Assembly: GCA_002402965.1 (NCBI GenBank)
Contig: DHGW01000092.1
Location: 55,779 to 119,778, forward strand
DNA length: 64,000 nucleotides
Direction: 5' to 3'
Source of the DNA: Bacteroidales bacterium UBA4788
GTDB taxonomy: Bacteria > Bacteroidota > Bacteroidia > Bacteroidales > VadinHA17
The translations under genes were made by a program, and so were the position numbers. The notes under the pieces are model-generated. The model did no database searches. It saw only the letters and a program-made list of their open reading frames with translations, and was not told where the DNA came from. Below, piece by piece: positions 50,849-59,689 of this stretch; position 1 is the stretch's first letter, and every line of letters begins with the position of its first letter.

Positions 50849-51748
50849 CTAGAATAGTTTTTCAGGATAAAGTCCCTCGTCAACCATCTTCCTGATGCTC
50901 TCTACCACAAATGGCTTATCCTCCCTGTATGTTACCCCGAACCAGTGGCTGTTGCTCCTGAGGATATGGATGGTTATCTCTCCCTTCTTCACGAACTTGT
51001 CGAGCGAGGTCGGTATGTCAAGCTCGGCCTTCGGATCGGAGATCCTCTCGTTAAGGAAGTTGCTGAACTCGATGTTCAGGTATTTGTAGACTGAAGGTTT
51101 AAAGCCGAAGAGGTTCATTGAGACGATCTCGTCACCGGTATACTGGTTGATCTTCCCTTCCGCATCAGGTGCGAAGACACCGTCAGGACGCTTCTCTATG
51201 CCACGGGTCTCTGCTATATGCTTAAGGAAACCCTCCTCGCTCACCTTGCATATCCCGCGGTTGACATGACCGTGATCAGAGAGGGTGTTGCCCAGACGGT
51301 AACCCACAATGCTGAAATTTGTATCATCCTTGTCCTCCGTCAGAAATTTGTACAGCACCTTGAAGGCGTCATAACCGTAATAGTCATCGGCATTTATTAC
51401 TCCGAAAGGTTCATGGATTTTTGGTTCGGTAACCAGGATGGCATGGCTTGTGCCCCATGGCTTCTGACGCTCCTCAGGCACCTTGTAGCCTGCCGGAAGA
51501 TTTCCAAGCTCCTGGAAAACGTAGTCTATCTCTATTACATCCTTGAGTCTCTTAACAAAAGTCTCCTTGAACTGCTCCTCAATATCACGCCTGATCACAA
51601 ATACAACCTTGCCGAATCCTGCCCTCTTAGCGTCATAGATTGAATAGTCAATTATTGTTTCGCCGGAGGGACCGACCTGGTCAAGCTGCTTGTTGCCGCC
51701 GTATCTGCTGCCCATCCCGGCAGCCAGTACCAATAGTGTAGGTTTCAT
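50849..51748 (-). CDS. Sugar-phosphate nucleotidyltransferase
   Basis: A 299-residue enzyme of the NDP-sugar pyrophosphorylase type. It opens with the nucleotide-binding signature LVLAAGMGSRYGGNKQLDQVG and has NADDYYGYDAF with the metal-binding Asp. Members make NDP-sugars from NTP and sugar-1-phosphate. Which sugar (UTP-glucose-type or other) is not clear. It is a stand-alone gene with its own terminator. Confidence 0.85.
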   Translation of the reverse strand: MKPTLLVLAAGMGSRYGGNKQLDQVGPSGETIIDYSIYDAKRAGFGKVVFVIRRDIEEQFKETFVKRLKDVIEIDYVFQELGNLPAGYKVPEERQKPWGTSHAILVTEPKIHEPFGVINADDYYGYDAFKVLYKFLTEDKDDTNFSIVGYRLGNTLSDHGHVNRGICKVSEEGFLKHIAETRGIEKRPDGVFAPDAEGKINQYTGDEIVSMNLFGFKPSVYKYLNIEFSNFLNERISDPKAELDIPTSLDKFVKKGEITIHILRSNSHWFGVTYREDKPFVVESIRKMVDEGLYPEKLF

Positions 51749-51818
51749 CTGAGTAAATGCTTTAGATCACACAATATTATCTAAATAATATGTACTTTCA
51801 AAGCCTCAAAGAAAAGAA

Positions 51819-52571
51819 TTGTCTCTTATTGTGGAAATATGTGCCGACTCCGTCGAGTCGGCCATCGTTGCCGAATCAGCCGGGGCCGGGAGGATCGAGC
51901 TCTGCTCTGCCCTTGTCGAGGGAGGGGTCACTCCCAGTGCCGGACTGATTGAATCGGTCCGCCGCAATACCGGCATAAAGCTGCATGTCCTGATAAGACC
52001 GAGGAGTGGTGATTTCCTATACAGTGACACCGAGTTCAGCGTCATGCGGCGTGACATTGACATGGCCGGGGAACTAGGCGCCGACGGCATTGTGACCGGC
52101 ATCCTCAACAGCGACGGCACAGTAGACGCTGAGAGGACAGCTCTCCTGGCAGAGTATGCCACCCCGATGAGCCTTACTTTTCACCGCGCATTTGACCTCT
52201 GCAGGGATCCGAAGAAGGGCCTCGAGGATATAATGGCAGCTGGTGCGGCAAGAGTGCTTACCTCAGGCCAGGCAAAAAGCGCAATTGAGGGAGCAACACT
52301 TATCAAAAGCCTGATAAAGGATGCCGCCGGGAGAATAATAATCATGCCGGGAGGCGGAATAGACGAATACAATATTGCTCTTCTCGCCGTCAGCACCGGC
52401 GCCCTGGAATATCACCTCTCCGGCCGCAGACAACGTGAAAGCGAAATGACTTTCCGGAGAAGAGGCATCTATATGGGTGACCCGCGCCTGCAATCGGAAT
52501 ACGTCCTTAAAAGTGCCGATGCGGAGCGAATCAGTTCGGTAATTATGATTTTAAAGGGTATTGTTTTTTGA
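51819..52571 (+). CDS. cutC: CutC family protein
   Basis: A 250-residue TIM-barrel protein of the CutC family, long called a copper homeostasis protein though its biochemical role is disputed. Motifs: EICADSVESAIVAESAGAGRIELC, LHVLIRPRSGDFLYS, GADGIVTGIL, TFHRAFD and the late MPGGGIDEYN. No in-frame ATG exists near the start; it begins at TTG 51819, with a GTG four codons later as alternative. Confidence 0.88.
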   Translation: MSLIVEICADSVESAIVAESAGAGRIELCSALVEGGVTPSAGLIESVRRNTGIKLHVLIRPRSGDFLYSDTEFSVMRRDIDMAGELGADGIVTGILNSDGTVDAERTALLAEYATPMSLTFHRAFDLCRDPKKGLEDIMAAGAARVLTSGQAKSAIEGATLIKSLIKDAAGRIIIMPGGGIDEYNIALLAVSTGALEYHLSGRRQRESEMTFRRRGIYMGDPRLQSEYVLKSADAERISSVIMILKGIVF

Positions 52572-52589
52572 TTAAAGATGCTATTTTTG
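52561..52589 (+). promoter_or_regulatory. Promoter of the C69 dipeptidase gene
   Basis: TTG (52561-52563), 18 bases, then TATTTTTG (52582-52589). It overlaps the last codons of cutC. The 5' UTR of about 70 bases contains an imperfect TGCCCGG / CCGGCA dyad. Confidence 0.55.
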
Positions 52590-52667
52590 AAACCTGCCCG
52601 GTTCGTAAAGCGTTGAGCCGGCACAGTAATTAATTATATTACAATAATTTAAATCAACCTGATAAAT

Positions 52668-54383
52668 ATGAAGAAAATCACGTCAATTATGCTGAGCCTT
52701 CTTTTGATGATGCTCATGATCACAGAGAAGAGCCACGCCTGTACAAACTTTCTGATAACAAAGGGAGCCTCCAAAGATGGCTCGACAATGATCACCTACT
52801 CGGCTGACTCGCACGTTCTTTACGGAGAGCTTTATTTCTGGCCTGCGATGAAGTACAAACCCGGCACTATGGTGGATGTTTATGAATGGGATTCGGGCAA
52901 ATTCCTCGGAACCATTGAGCAGTCCCCCGTCACCTACTCGGTTGTGGGCAATATAAACCAGCACCAGGTGGCAATTGGTGAGACTACATACGGCGGCCGC
53001 AGCGAGCTTCATAACCCGGACGGTATCATCGATTACGGCAGCCTGATCTATCTGACCCTACAGAGGGCAAAGAATGCAAGAGAGGCTATTCACACAATCG
53101 TTACACTGACTGAAAAATACGGTTACTGCAGCTCGGGGGAGTCATTCTCAATATCAGACCCCAACGAAGTATGGATCATGGAGATGATCGGCAAAGGCCC
53201 CGGCAAGAAAGGCATGGCATTCGTTGCCCGCAGGATTCCTGACGGTTACATTTCTGGTCATGCCAACCAGGCAAGGATACAAACCTTTCCCCTGGCCAAC
53301 GGCACTACATCAATTACCTCCGTCGAGATAGACAAGGTCTTCAACCCCGAGGTTGAAACCGTTTATGCAGCTGAGGTCGTGGATGTGGCACGCGGTTTCG
53401 GATGGTTCAGCGGAGCTGATGCCGACTTCAGCTTCAGCGATGTCTATGCACCGGTCGATTTCAGCGGTGCACGCTTCTGCGATGCTCGCGTATGGTCAGG
53501 ATTCAACAAGGTGAACAGCACCATGGGAGCTTATCTCAATTATGCCATGGGATACGATCTTGACAACAGGATGCCTCTCTGGATCAAGCCTGACAACAAG
53601 CTTGGCGTTGATGAAGTGATGGGCCTGATGAGGGATTACTACCAGAATACCCCGATGGACATGACGAAGGACGTGGGCGCAGGCCCTTACGCCAACACCG
53701 TCAGGTGGAGGCCGATGAGCTGGCAGGTAGACGGCAAGATGTACCTGCATGAAAGAGCCATAGCCACACAGCAGACCGGCTTCTCGTTCGTCACACAGTC
53801 GCGCTCATGGCTTCCAGATCCTGTTGGAGGAATCATATGGTTCGGCGTTGACGACACCTACTATACCGTATATACTCCGATGTACTGCGGCATGACCTCT
53901 GTTCCCCATTCCTTTGCGGTGGGCAACGGCGATATCATGACCTATAGCGATAATGCCGCATTCTGGGTCTTCAACGAGGTCACCAACTTCGTCTACAGCC
54001 GTGCAAGCGTAATGACACCTGACCTGCAGGCTAAACAGAAGGAACTGGAAGAAAAATATATTAAAGAGACCGCTGACATCGACGCCAAAGCTGCTGAACT
54101 CTTCAAGAGCACGGCCAAAGGCTCCGCAAAGAAAGGAACCGATCTCATCACCAGCTACTCGGTCACTGCCGGAGACAATACTGTAAGAGAGTGGAGAGAA
54201 TTATACAAGCACCTCTTTACCAAATATATGGATGGCAATGTCAAGACCCGCAGAGCTGTTCCTGAAGGACATAAGTATGTCGCTCCCGAGGTTAAACAGC
54301 CCGGATACCCGCAGGATTGGCTTATGAGAATCGTCATTGATGCAGGAGACAAACTAAAAATGCCTGACGGCGCAGGTCACTGA
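52668..54383 (+). CDS. C69 family dipeptidase
   Basis: A 571-residue N-terminal-nucleophile hydrolase. A signal segment ends at SHA and exposes Cys25 (CTNFLITKGASKDGS), which is both mature N terminus and nucleophile in this family. The GYCSSGESFSISDPNEVWIMEM motif further along is typical. C69 enzymes are peptidases or dipeptidases, here in the periplasm or at the surface. The mature protein is longer than classic PepD, with a helical C-terminal region (about 445-560). Confidence 0.9.
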   Translation: MKKITSIMLSLLLMMLMITEKSHACTNFLITKGASKDGSTMITYSADSHVLYGELYFWPAMKYKPGTMVDVYEWDSGKFLGTIEQSPVTYSVVGNINQHQVAIGETTYGGRSELHNPDGIIDYGSLIYLTLQRAKNAREAIHTIVTLTEKYGYCSSGESFSISDPNEVWIMEMIGKGPGKKGMAFVARRIPDGYISGHANQARIQTFPLANGTTSITSVEIDKVFNPEVETVYAAEVVDVARGFGWFSGADADFSFSDVYAPVDFSGARFCDARVWSGFNKVNSTMGAYLNYAMGYDLDNRMPLWIKPDNKLGVDEVMGLMRDYYQNTPMDMTKDVGAGPYANTVRWRPMSWQVDGKMYLHERAIATQQTGFSFVTQSRSWLPDPVGGIIWFGVDDTYYTVYTPMYCGMTSVPHSFAVGNGDIMTYSDNAAFWVFNEVTNFVYSRASVMTPDLQAKQKELEEKYIKETADIDAKAAELFKSTAKGSAKKGTDLITSYSVTAGDNTVREWRELYKHLFTKYMDGNVKTRRAVPEGHKYVAPEVKQPGYPQDWLMRIVIDAGDKLKMPDGAGH

Positions 54384-54408
54384 TCTTTACTGCAATTGCA
54401 ACAAATAA

Positions 54409-54441
54409 TTTGCAGATAATAAAATATTATTTGTACCTTTG
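54409..54441 (+). promoter_or_regulatory. Promoter of rplS
   Basis: TTTG (54409-54412), 21 bases, then TACCTTTG (54434-54441), about 46 bases before the rplS ATG. A strong consensus promoter, as expected for a ribosomal protein gene. Confidence 0.8.
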
Positions 54442-54487
54442 CGACCTGTTTTAAAAGAGTAAAGATCACATAAATCATATTTGCGCG

Positions 54488-54838
54488 ATGGACTTAATGA
54501 AAGTAGTTGAAAAGGAGTACGCCACCAGCAATGAGTTCCCGAAATTCAGGGCAGGGGACACTGTAACGGTACATTACAAGATCAAGGAAGGTAACAAGGA
54601 AAGGATACAGCAGTATCGCGGTGTAGTCATCCAGAGATCAGGAGGAGCCGGTATGACGGCTACCTTCACCGTCCGCAAGATGTCAGGCAATATCGGAGTT
54701 GAAAGGATTTTCCCGGTTGCATCGCCATTCATTGACAAGGTAGAGGTGAACAAATACGGCAAGGTGCGCAGGGCGCGCATATTCTACCTCAGGAACCTCA
54801 CCGGCAAGAAGGCCCGTATCAGGGAGAAGATCTTCTAG
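54488..54838 (+). CDS. rplS: 50S ribosomal protein L19
   Basis: A 116-residue ribosomal protein at the subunit interface. Signatures FRAGDTVTVHYKIKEGNKERIQQYRGVVI and RIFPVASPFIDKVEV are diagnostic, and the C terminus is RARIFYLRNLTGKKARIREK. Single-gene unit with its own promoter and terminator; rpsP, rimM and trmD are not adjacent. Confidence 0.98.
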   Translation: MDLMKVVEKEYATSNEFPKFRAGDTVTVHYKIKEGNKERIQQYRGVVIQRSGGAGMTATFTVRKMSGNIGVERIFPVASPFIDKVEVNKYGKVRRARIFYLRNLTGKKARIREKIF

Positions 54839-54859
54839 ACCTTCAGAAATTAGAAAAGA

Positions 54860-54884
54860 GCCACTGCAGAGTGGCTTTTTTTTT
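54860..54884 (+). terminator. Rho-independent terminator after rplS
   Basis: GCCACT and AGTGGC arms with a 4-base loop, followed by nine T. Strong terminator 21 bases after the rplS stop. Confidence 0.92.
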
Positions 54885-54945
54885 GCTCCATATGTTATCC
54901 AGTTCAACCTGAGAAAAGATGATTACAGCTGTCCGGTACAAGCAC

Positions 54946-54973
54946 AAAAAAAAGGGGTACTCCGGTGCACCCC
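54946..54973 (-). terminator. Terminator after the Ig-like lipoprotein gene
   Basis: GGGGT/ACCCC stem with a 10-base loop, followed on the minus strand by eight T (54946-54953). It closes the TonB receptor / lipoprotein unit. Confidence 0.85.
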
Positions 54974-55007
54974 TCATTTCAATCGGGTTGTCAAACCATC
55001 AATAGGA

Positions 55008-56639
55008 CTAGTAAACTGTATTCTGCGGGTCCCAGTTGCACCATCCGGATGTCCAGTTCTGTGATCCAAAGGCCCCCCTGTACGTGGTGGATGTGAAGAA
55101 TGTGTCGGTAAGTCTTGCATTTGTGAATGAGGCACCTGTCAGCAGCGGTGAGCCCACAGCCGGCAGAAGGGTCGGTGATGTGAGGCTGATAAAGCTGCTG
55201 CCAATTATATCTGCAACAGTCAGATCGTGTGAATTGCTTCTTGCAGCGGCTTCAAAATAGGCCGTATGCTGGGCAGCGGTATAAGGTACTGCCACAGTCC
55301 CTGTCTTCTCAACAAAGTTGACAGTCATACCTGCAAGTATTGTATTTTCAATCTGCAGATCATTCTGGTCAGCTCGCGTCGGGGAATTGCCCTTCTGGCC
55401 GTCAATGGAGAGTCCCTGGGGGAATCCTGCAAAAACGGAGTTGTAAACCGAGGTCATTGTGCCTCTCCTCAGGTGTAGGGCCTTTTCATGCTTTGTCTCA
55501 GCAGGAAGGGCGGCCGTCACCGTGAGCGGTCCGAGGGCTGTTATGTTCGAAAAAACAGGCGATGTCACGGGTGTAAGAAGTGATCCGTCTGCGTCATTGT
55601 CGCTTTCGAAGGCATTTGAGCCAGACTGGTCTGATTTAAGAGGATCCTGGATGATGAGTCCGAACTGGATCTTTCCGCTGAAGCCGTTGTCAGTATCGAA
55701 ACCGTCATCAAGACCGCCAAGTGCCACAAGATACTTCAGGTTGACGTTCCCCCCGAACCATTCGAAGGAGTCATCACCCGAATATGAGACCTGTATGTGA
55801 TCCATGACAGTGGCTTTTCCGACAGAATAGAGCGTCAGCCCGTTTATCTCACTGTTTGCCGTAGAGGAAAGGGGAATGCCCGGGAACTCTATCCTGACAA
55901 ACTGAAGCACACCTGAGTTGTCATTGTCATCGGTCCCCCCGTATTTTGATCCGATGCCACCTTCAGCGATACCTACGCCTTCACCGTCATCATGCTTGTT
56001 AGTATTTGCCTTCCCGCATATTACCAGTCCGCCCCAGTCTCCAGTGGCTCTCTGTCCTGCCGGCTTGTCAGAGGTGAAGACAATTGGTTTCTCAAGCGTA
56101 CCTGCAGCCATTATCTTTGACCCTCTTTCAATGATCAGGGTAGCCTTTGTATTTGAAACACCCTTTATAACAGTGCCGGGTTCAATTGTAAGTACGGCAT
56201 TGTTCTTCACGTAAACATATCCTGATAAAAGGTATTTGGCCTGTGCGTACCATTTAGTGTCTGAGGTGATATCTCCTGACACGGTTATCACCTGGCCGGT
56301 GGATGGCTCCACCGTAATAACGCATGTGGCTGTAAAGAGAGGATTCTCATCCGATGTTGCAGTGATGTTGGCTTTACCCAGGGCAATACCGGTTACCACC
56401 CCGTTTGCAACCGTTGCCACGGAGGCATTGTCAGTTGTCCATGTCACACCCTGGTTTGTGGCGTCAACCGGATCAATGACAGGCATTATTGCTAATGTGG
56501 CACCCACCTCCACGGTGGCTTCCTGCCTGTCAAGCGACAGGGCCGTTACCGGTACATCCTTCTCGCATGATACTGCCATGAACAGGGCAGCAACAAACAT
56601 CAGCACCTTAAATGTTCCTGAAAAAATGTTCGTTTTCAT
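55008..56639 (-). CDS. Surface lipoprotein with Ig-like (Big_2) domain and beta-helix-like body
   Basis: About 543 residues. The lipobox is LFMAVSC. A bacterial Ig-like group 2 domain at about 30-115 (ALSLDRQEATVEVGATL, WTTDNASVATVANGVV, GKANITATS) is followed by a large body with LTIEPGTVIKG, WGGLVICGKAN and GGNVNLKYL-type segments, suggestive of a right-handed beta-helix, and aromatic Trp/Asn near the end (SQNWTSGWCNWDPQN). It follows the TonB receptor by about 27 bp on the same strand, so it is probably the receptor's surface partner. The ligand is unknown; it is not a SusD by sequence. Confidence 0.75.
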   Translation of the reverse strand: MKTNIFSGTFKVLMFVAALFMAVSCEKDVPVTALSLDRQEATVEVGATLAIMPVIDPVDATNQGVTWTTDNASVATVANGVVTGIALGKANITATSDENPLFTATCVITVEPSTGQVITVSGDITSDTKWYAQAKYLLSGYVYVKNNAVLTIEPGTVIKGVSNTKATLIIERGSKIMAAGTLEKPIVFTSDKPAGQRATGDWGGLVICGKANTNKHDDGEGVGIAEGGIGSKYGGTDDNDNSGVLQFVRIEFPGIPLSSTANSEINGLTLYSVGKATVMDHIQVSYSGDDSFEWFGGNVNLKYLVALGGLDDGFDTDNGFSGKIQFGLIIQDPLKSDQSGSNAFESDNDADGSLLTPVTSPVFSNITALGPLTVTAALPAETKHEKALHLRRGTMTSVYNSVFAGFPQGLSIDGQKGNSPTRADQNDLQIENTILAGMTVNFVEKTGTVAVPYTAAQHTAYFEAAARSNSHDLTVADIIGSSFISLTSPTLLPAVGSPLLTGASFTNARLTDTFFTSTTYRGAFGSQNWTSGWCNWDPQNTVY

Positions 56640-56675
56640 AATTTGCATTTTTGTTTAAATGATTACTTCCTTTAG

Positions 56676-59513
56676 TTAGAATCTGACCGAAAGACCAACT
56701 GAATACTGCCTTCCGGGATAATATGATTTTGTATCCTGAGTCCTGTCAAATGCTTTGGTGCCGTCACCGCCGTAATTGGACATATCAACGATACTCTTTA
56801 CATTCTGCTGAAAGACAACCTTTTCCCCGAACAGGTCCTTGATGCCTGCCTTGAGCTCGAGCTTCTCCCCTATCTTTTTGCTGACGGCAATATCTGCCTC
56901 GTTCCGTGGCATCTCGTAGATGTCAGGGATGCTCTCCCAAGCATTTGGAGAAGGCCTTCCCACGGCAATGATCCTTTTACCGATTCGGTTATATACAAGA
57001 CTTGCCATGAAGCCCTTTTCCGGTTTCTGGTAGAAGAGGCCGAAGTTTACGATGTAAGGCGACTGTCCCTGAAGGGGCCTGTCAAAGGCAACCGAGCTTT
57101 TAATGAGAGAGAGGTTAACTACTGCAGTAAACTCTTCAAGTCTGTCACTGAGGAAACCAAGAGATTTCCGTGCCTCAGTCTCAAGTCCGAAGCTGTAAGC
57201 CGAACTGATGTTATCGAAAGAGAACTGGGTGGGGTTATTACCCCTTATGGAGACCTCGATCGGGTTACTGAAGTCCTTAAAGAATATCCCTACGTTGAAG
57301 GTCTCATTATTGCCCGGGTAAAGCTCATAACGAAGGTCAAAATTATGGATGTAGGCCTCCCTGATATTTTCGTTTCCGTAGATCCCGGCATTCTGGTCAA
57401 AGTCAACGAAGTAGAACGGGGCCATCTCCCTGAATTCGGGTCTGTTAACAGAGAGACCGTATGTGAATCGCAGGAGACTCTTTTCAGTCAGGTTGTATGC
57501 AAGATTCGCTGAAGGAAAGAGGTTGACTGTATCGCGAATCACCCGCACCGGGGTTGTGGTGCCCTGCCTGTAGCTTGAGAGTTCCTGCCTGCTTTTCTCA
57601 ATTCTGAGACCCATGGAGAGATCAGTGCGAACGCCAAACTTCATCCTCAGATTCAGGTAACCGGCCAGCACGGAGGCGCTGGCTTCATATGAGTCGGATA
57701 ATGCAGTGATCTCCTTCAGCTTGATGCCATCAATAAGATTTATGTTTTGTGGGTTGAATATCTCTGTTATTGGCAGAGCCGTTGAGGCAAATGAGGACGC
57801 CTCGCCGACAGTTGTATATCCGAAGTTGCGCGCTGTAAATGCCCTCTCTCTTGTCTCTGCCAGAAGACCGGTCTTGAACTCGGTTTTAATAGCACCTATC
57901 CTGAATTTCTGAGTGAAGTTCATTAATCCGGACAGGTTTGTTTCATTAAGGTTGAGCCACATCCTAGAGATAGAGGAAAGATCCGGGTTGTCTCCGAAGA
58001 GAACGATGTAAGGTGAGGCCTCACCGTCATTGCTGATATACCTGTATCTCCGTATATCAGGCTCATCCTTTTCAGACAGTGAGTAGCCTACCGTGAGGTC
58101 GATGACCGTCTTTCCCTCATTGAATAACTTTTCACCAGCCAGTTGCCCTGAGTAGATGAGCCTGTTGCTGTACTGCGTCTCGCCTGATTTTACGAACCTC
58201 CCGTTGTTGTACCAGTCACGACCCTCCCTGAGAGTCACCTTTGAGCCGGAGGTGCTTGTAAAAAAATTCCTGAACTCCAGTTTGAGGCCTTCAACTGGGT
58301 ACAGGGTCCAGTTGTGCATGAGACCTACCCTTGCACCGGTTCTGTACTGCCTGTCGGTGAACTCGTCAAGTATACCGGGAGTGTCATATGCATAATTATA
58401 TATTGAATAGCTGTTGTTCTGAACCTTCGTGAAGGAATTGGAGTAGCTATAAGTCAGCGAGGTGACATTTCCTGCAATAAAATTTCCTTTCCCGAAACGC
58501 CTGCTCAAGCCGATTGCAGCCTTCTGGTCCGGCAAGGCTGTGACCGGAACGGATTCCCATGAGTTATTGAGGCTGCGCCCTATCTCTGTCACCCTGTTAA
58601 GGATATCGGGATTGGTTGCGCTTTCGTACAGATCGAGGTGTGCGGGCATACCGTCAGGAAGACTCCTGTGTCCCGTACCCAGCGTGAGCCAGTCATTAGG
58701 GCTGCCCTTCTCCTTCATGAAGCTGCTGAAGGTGGAATATTGCCTGAATGCTGTTCCGTACGAGACAAAGAACTTGTTCTCCGACGGGATTCCCGTTGTC
58801 GCAATTTTGATGAAACCTCCCGAATAGTCAGCCGGCAGTTCGGAAGTAGGGGATTTCAGTATAAAAATATTCTCAATCATTGAGGAGGGGATCAGGTCAA
58901 AGGAGAATGAACGTACATCGGCTTCCAGGCTCGGGGCCGTAGAGTTGTTTAGCCAGACATTGTTATACCTTGATGAAAGACCCCTCACCACGATGAACTT
59001 GTCATCGACGATTGAGACTCCCGGCAGGCGCCTTACAACGTCGGAGGCATCCTTGTCCTGTGTCCGTCCTATCAGCTGTGCGGAGATGCCGGAAACAACA
59101 ACCGGGCTGCTCCGGATATTCGTCATCACTGAGACCTCACTGTCATTGCGCCTTGTTGCCACAACAACAATGTCTTCCAGTTCAACAGACTGGTCAGCCA
59201 TGGTTGCATTCACCTCCGTGGCAGCTCCCGCCCTTACCTCTATGCCCTCAACCGCCAGAGGCTTGTAAGAGATAAAGGTAAAAATGAGTTTGTACATTCC
59301 GGGTTCTACCGCAGATATCCTGAATTCACCGTCAGCACCGGTTGATGCACCTCTCAGTGTACCGTCGATGACAACATTCACACCGGGCATCGTTTCTCCG
59401 GTTGCACCGTCACGTACCACCCCTGTGATTGTTCCTGTCAGGGGCTGTGCAGTGGATTTCACGGAGAGAGCTAAAAACAAAATGAGTAAAATTTTAATTG
59501 TTAAACTTTTCAT
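56676..59513 (-). CDS. TonB-dependent receptor with carboxypeptidase-regulatory N-terminal domain
   Basis: About 945 residues starting at MKSLTIKILL (59513). A signal peptide ends near STAQ. A CarboxypepD-like domain covers about 25-105 (GTITGVVRDGATGETMPGVNVVIDG), then a plug domain (IVVVATRR, DVVRRLPGVSIVDDKFIVVRG) and a long beta-barrel ending QYSVGLSVRF. The set resembles Bacteroidota receptors for large or complex substrates. Its partner is the lipoprotein gene downstream. Two inverted-repeat pairs of TGTTAC/GTAACA type lie in its promoter region. Substrate unknown. Confidence 0.9.
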   Translation of the reverse strand: MKSLTIKILLILFLALSVKSTAQPLTGTITGVVRDGATGETMPGVNVVIDGTLRGASTGADGEFRISAVEPGMYKLIFTFISYKPLAVEGIEVRAGAATEVNATMADQSVELEDIVVVATRRNDSEVSVMTNIRSSPVVVSGISAQLIGRTQDKDASDVVRRLPGVSIVDDKFIVVRGLSSRYNNVWLNNSTAPSLEADVRSFSFDLIPSSMIENIFILKSPTSELPADYSGGFIKIATTGIPSENKFFVSYGTAFRQYSTFSSFMKEKGSPNDWLTLGTGHRSLPDGMPAHLDLYESATNPDILNRVTEIGRSLNNSWESVPVTALPDQKAAIGLSRRFGKGNFIAGNVTSLTYSYSNSFTKVQNNSYSIYNYAYDTPGILDEFTDRQYRTGARVGLMHNWTLYPVEGLKLEFRNFFTSTSGSKVTLREGRDWYNNGRFVKSGETQYSNRLIYSGQLAGEKLFNEGKTVIDLTVGYSLSEKDEPDIRRYRYISNDGEASPYIVLFGDNPDLSSISRMWLNLNETNLSGLMNFTQKFRIGAIKTEFKTGLLAETRERAFTARNFGYTTVGEASSFASTALPITEIFNPQNINLIDGIKLKEITALSDSYEASASVLAGYLNLRMKFGVRTDLSMGLRIEKSRQELSSYRQGTTTPVRVIRDTVNLFPSANLAYNLTEKSLLRFTYGLSVNRPEFREMAPFYFVDFDQNAGIYGNENIREAYIHNFDLRYELYPGNNETFNVGIFFKDFSNPIEVSIRGNNPTQFSFDNISSAYSFGLETEARKSLGFLSDRLEEFTAVVNLSLIKSSVAFDRPLQGQSPYIVNFGLFYQKPEKGFMASLVYNRIGKRIIAVGRPSPNAWESIPDIYEMPRNEADIAVSKKIGEKLELKAGIKDLFGEKVVFQQNVKSIVDMSNYGGDGTKAFDRTQDTKSYYPGRQYSVGLSVRF

Positions 59514-59537
59514 CTGATGGTTGACTTGATTTTGATG

Positions 59538-59573
59538 CAAAAGTCATCCTGAATTGTTACAGTCGGGTAACAA
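59538..59573 (-). promoter_or_regulatory. Promoter region with TTGTTAC palindrome upstream of the TonB receptor
   Basis: TTGTTAC-N6-GTAACAA, a perfect 20-bp palindrome at 59554-59573, lies just upstream of GACTTTTG (59538-59545), a one-mismatch TAnnTTTG box. It covers the place of the -33 element, a position typical of a repressor or activator site. A second pair, TGTTAC-N13-GTAACA, lies at 59610-59634. Confidence 0.6.
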
Positions 59574-59640
59574 AGCGATTACTAAACGATGACATTAATA
59601 TCACAGGAATGTTACGTGTAGCAGTATTGTAACAAAATGA

Positions 59641-59664
59641 AAAAGAGGTCCTTGGACCTCTTTC
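59641..59664 (-). terminator. Terminator after the AsmA-like gene
   Basis: AAAGAGGTCC and GGACCTCTTT are perfect 10-base arms separated by 2 bases, ending in a T-run on the minus strand, about 26 bases after the AsmA-like stop. It could also work in the other direction. Confidence 0.85.
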
Positions 59665-59689
59665 ATGAATACGGGTTTTAGCGTTCCGG

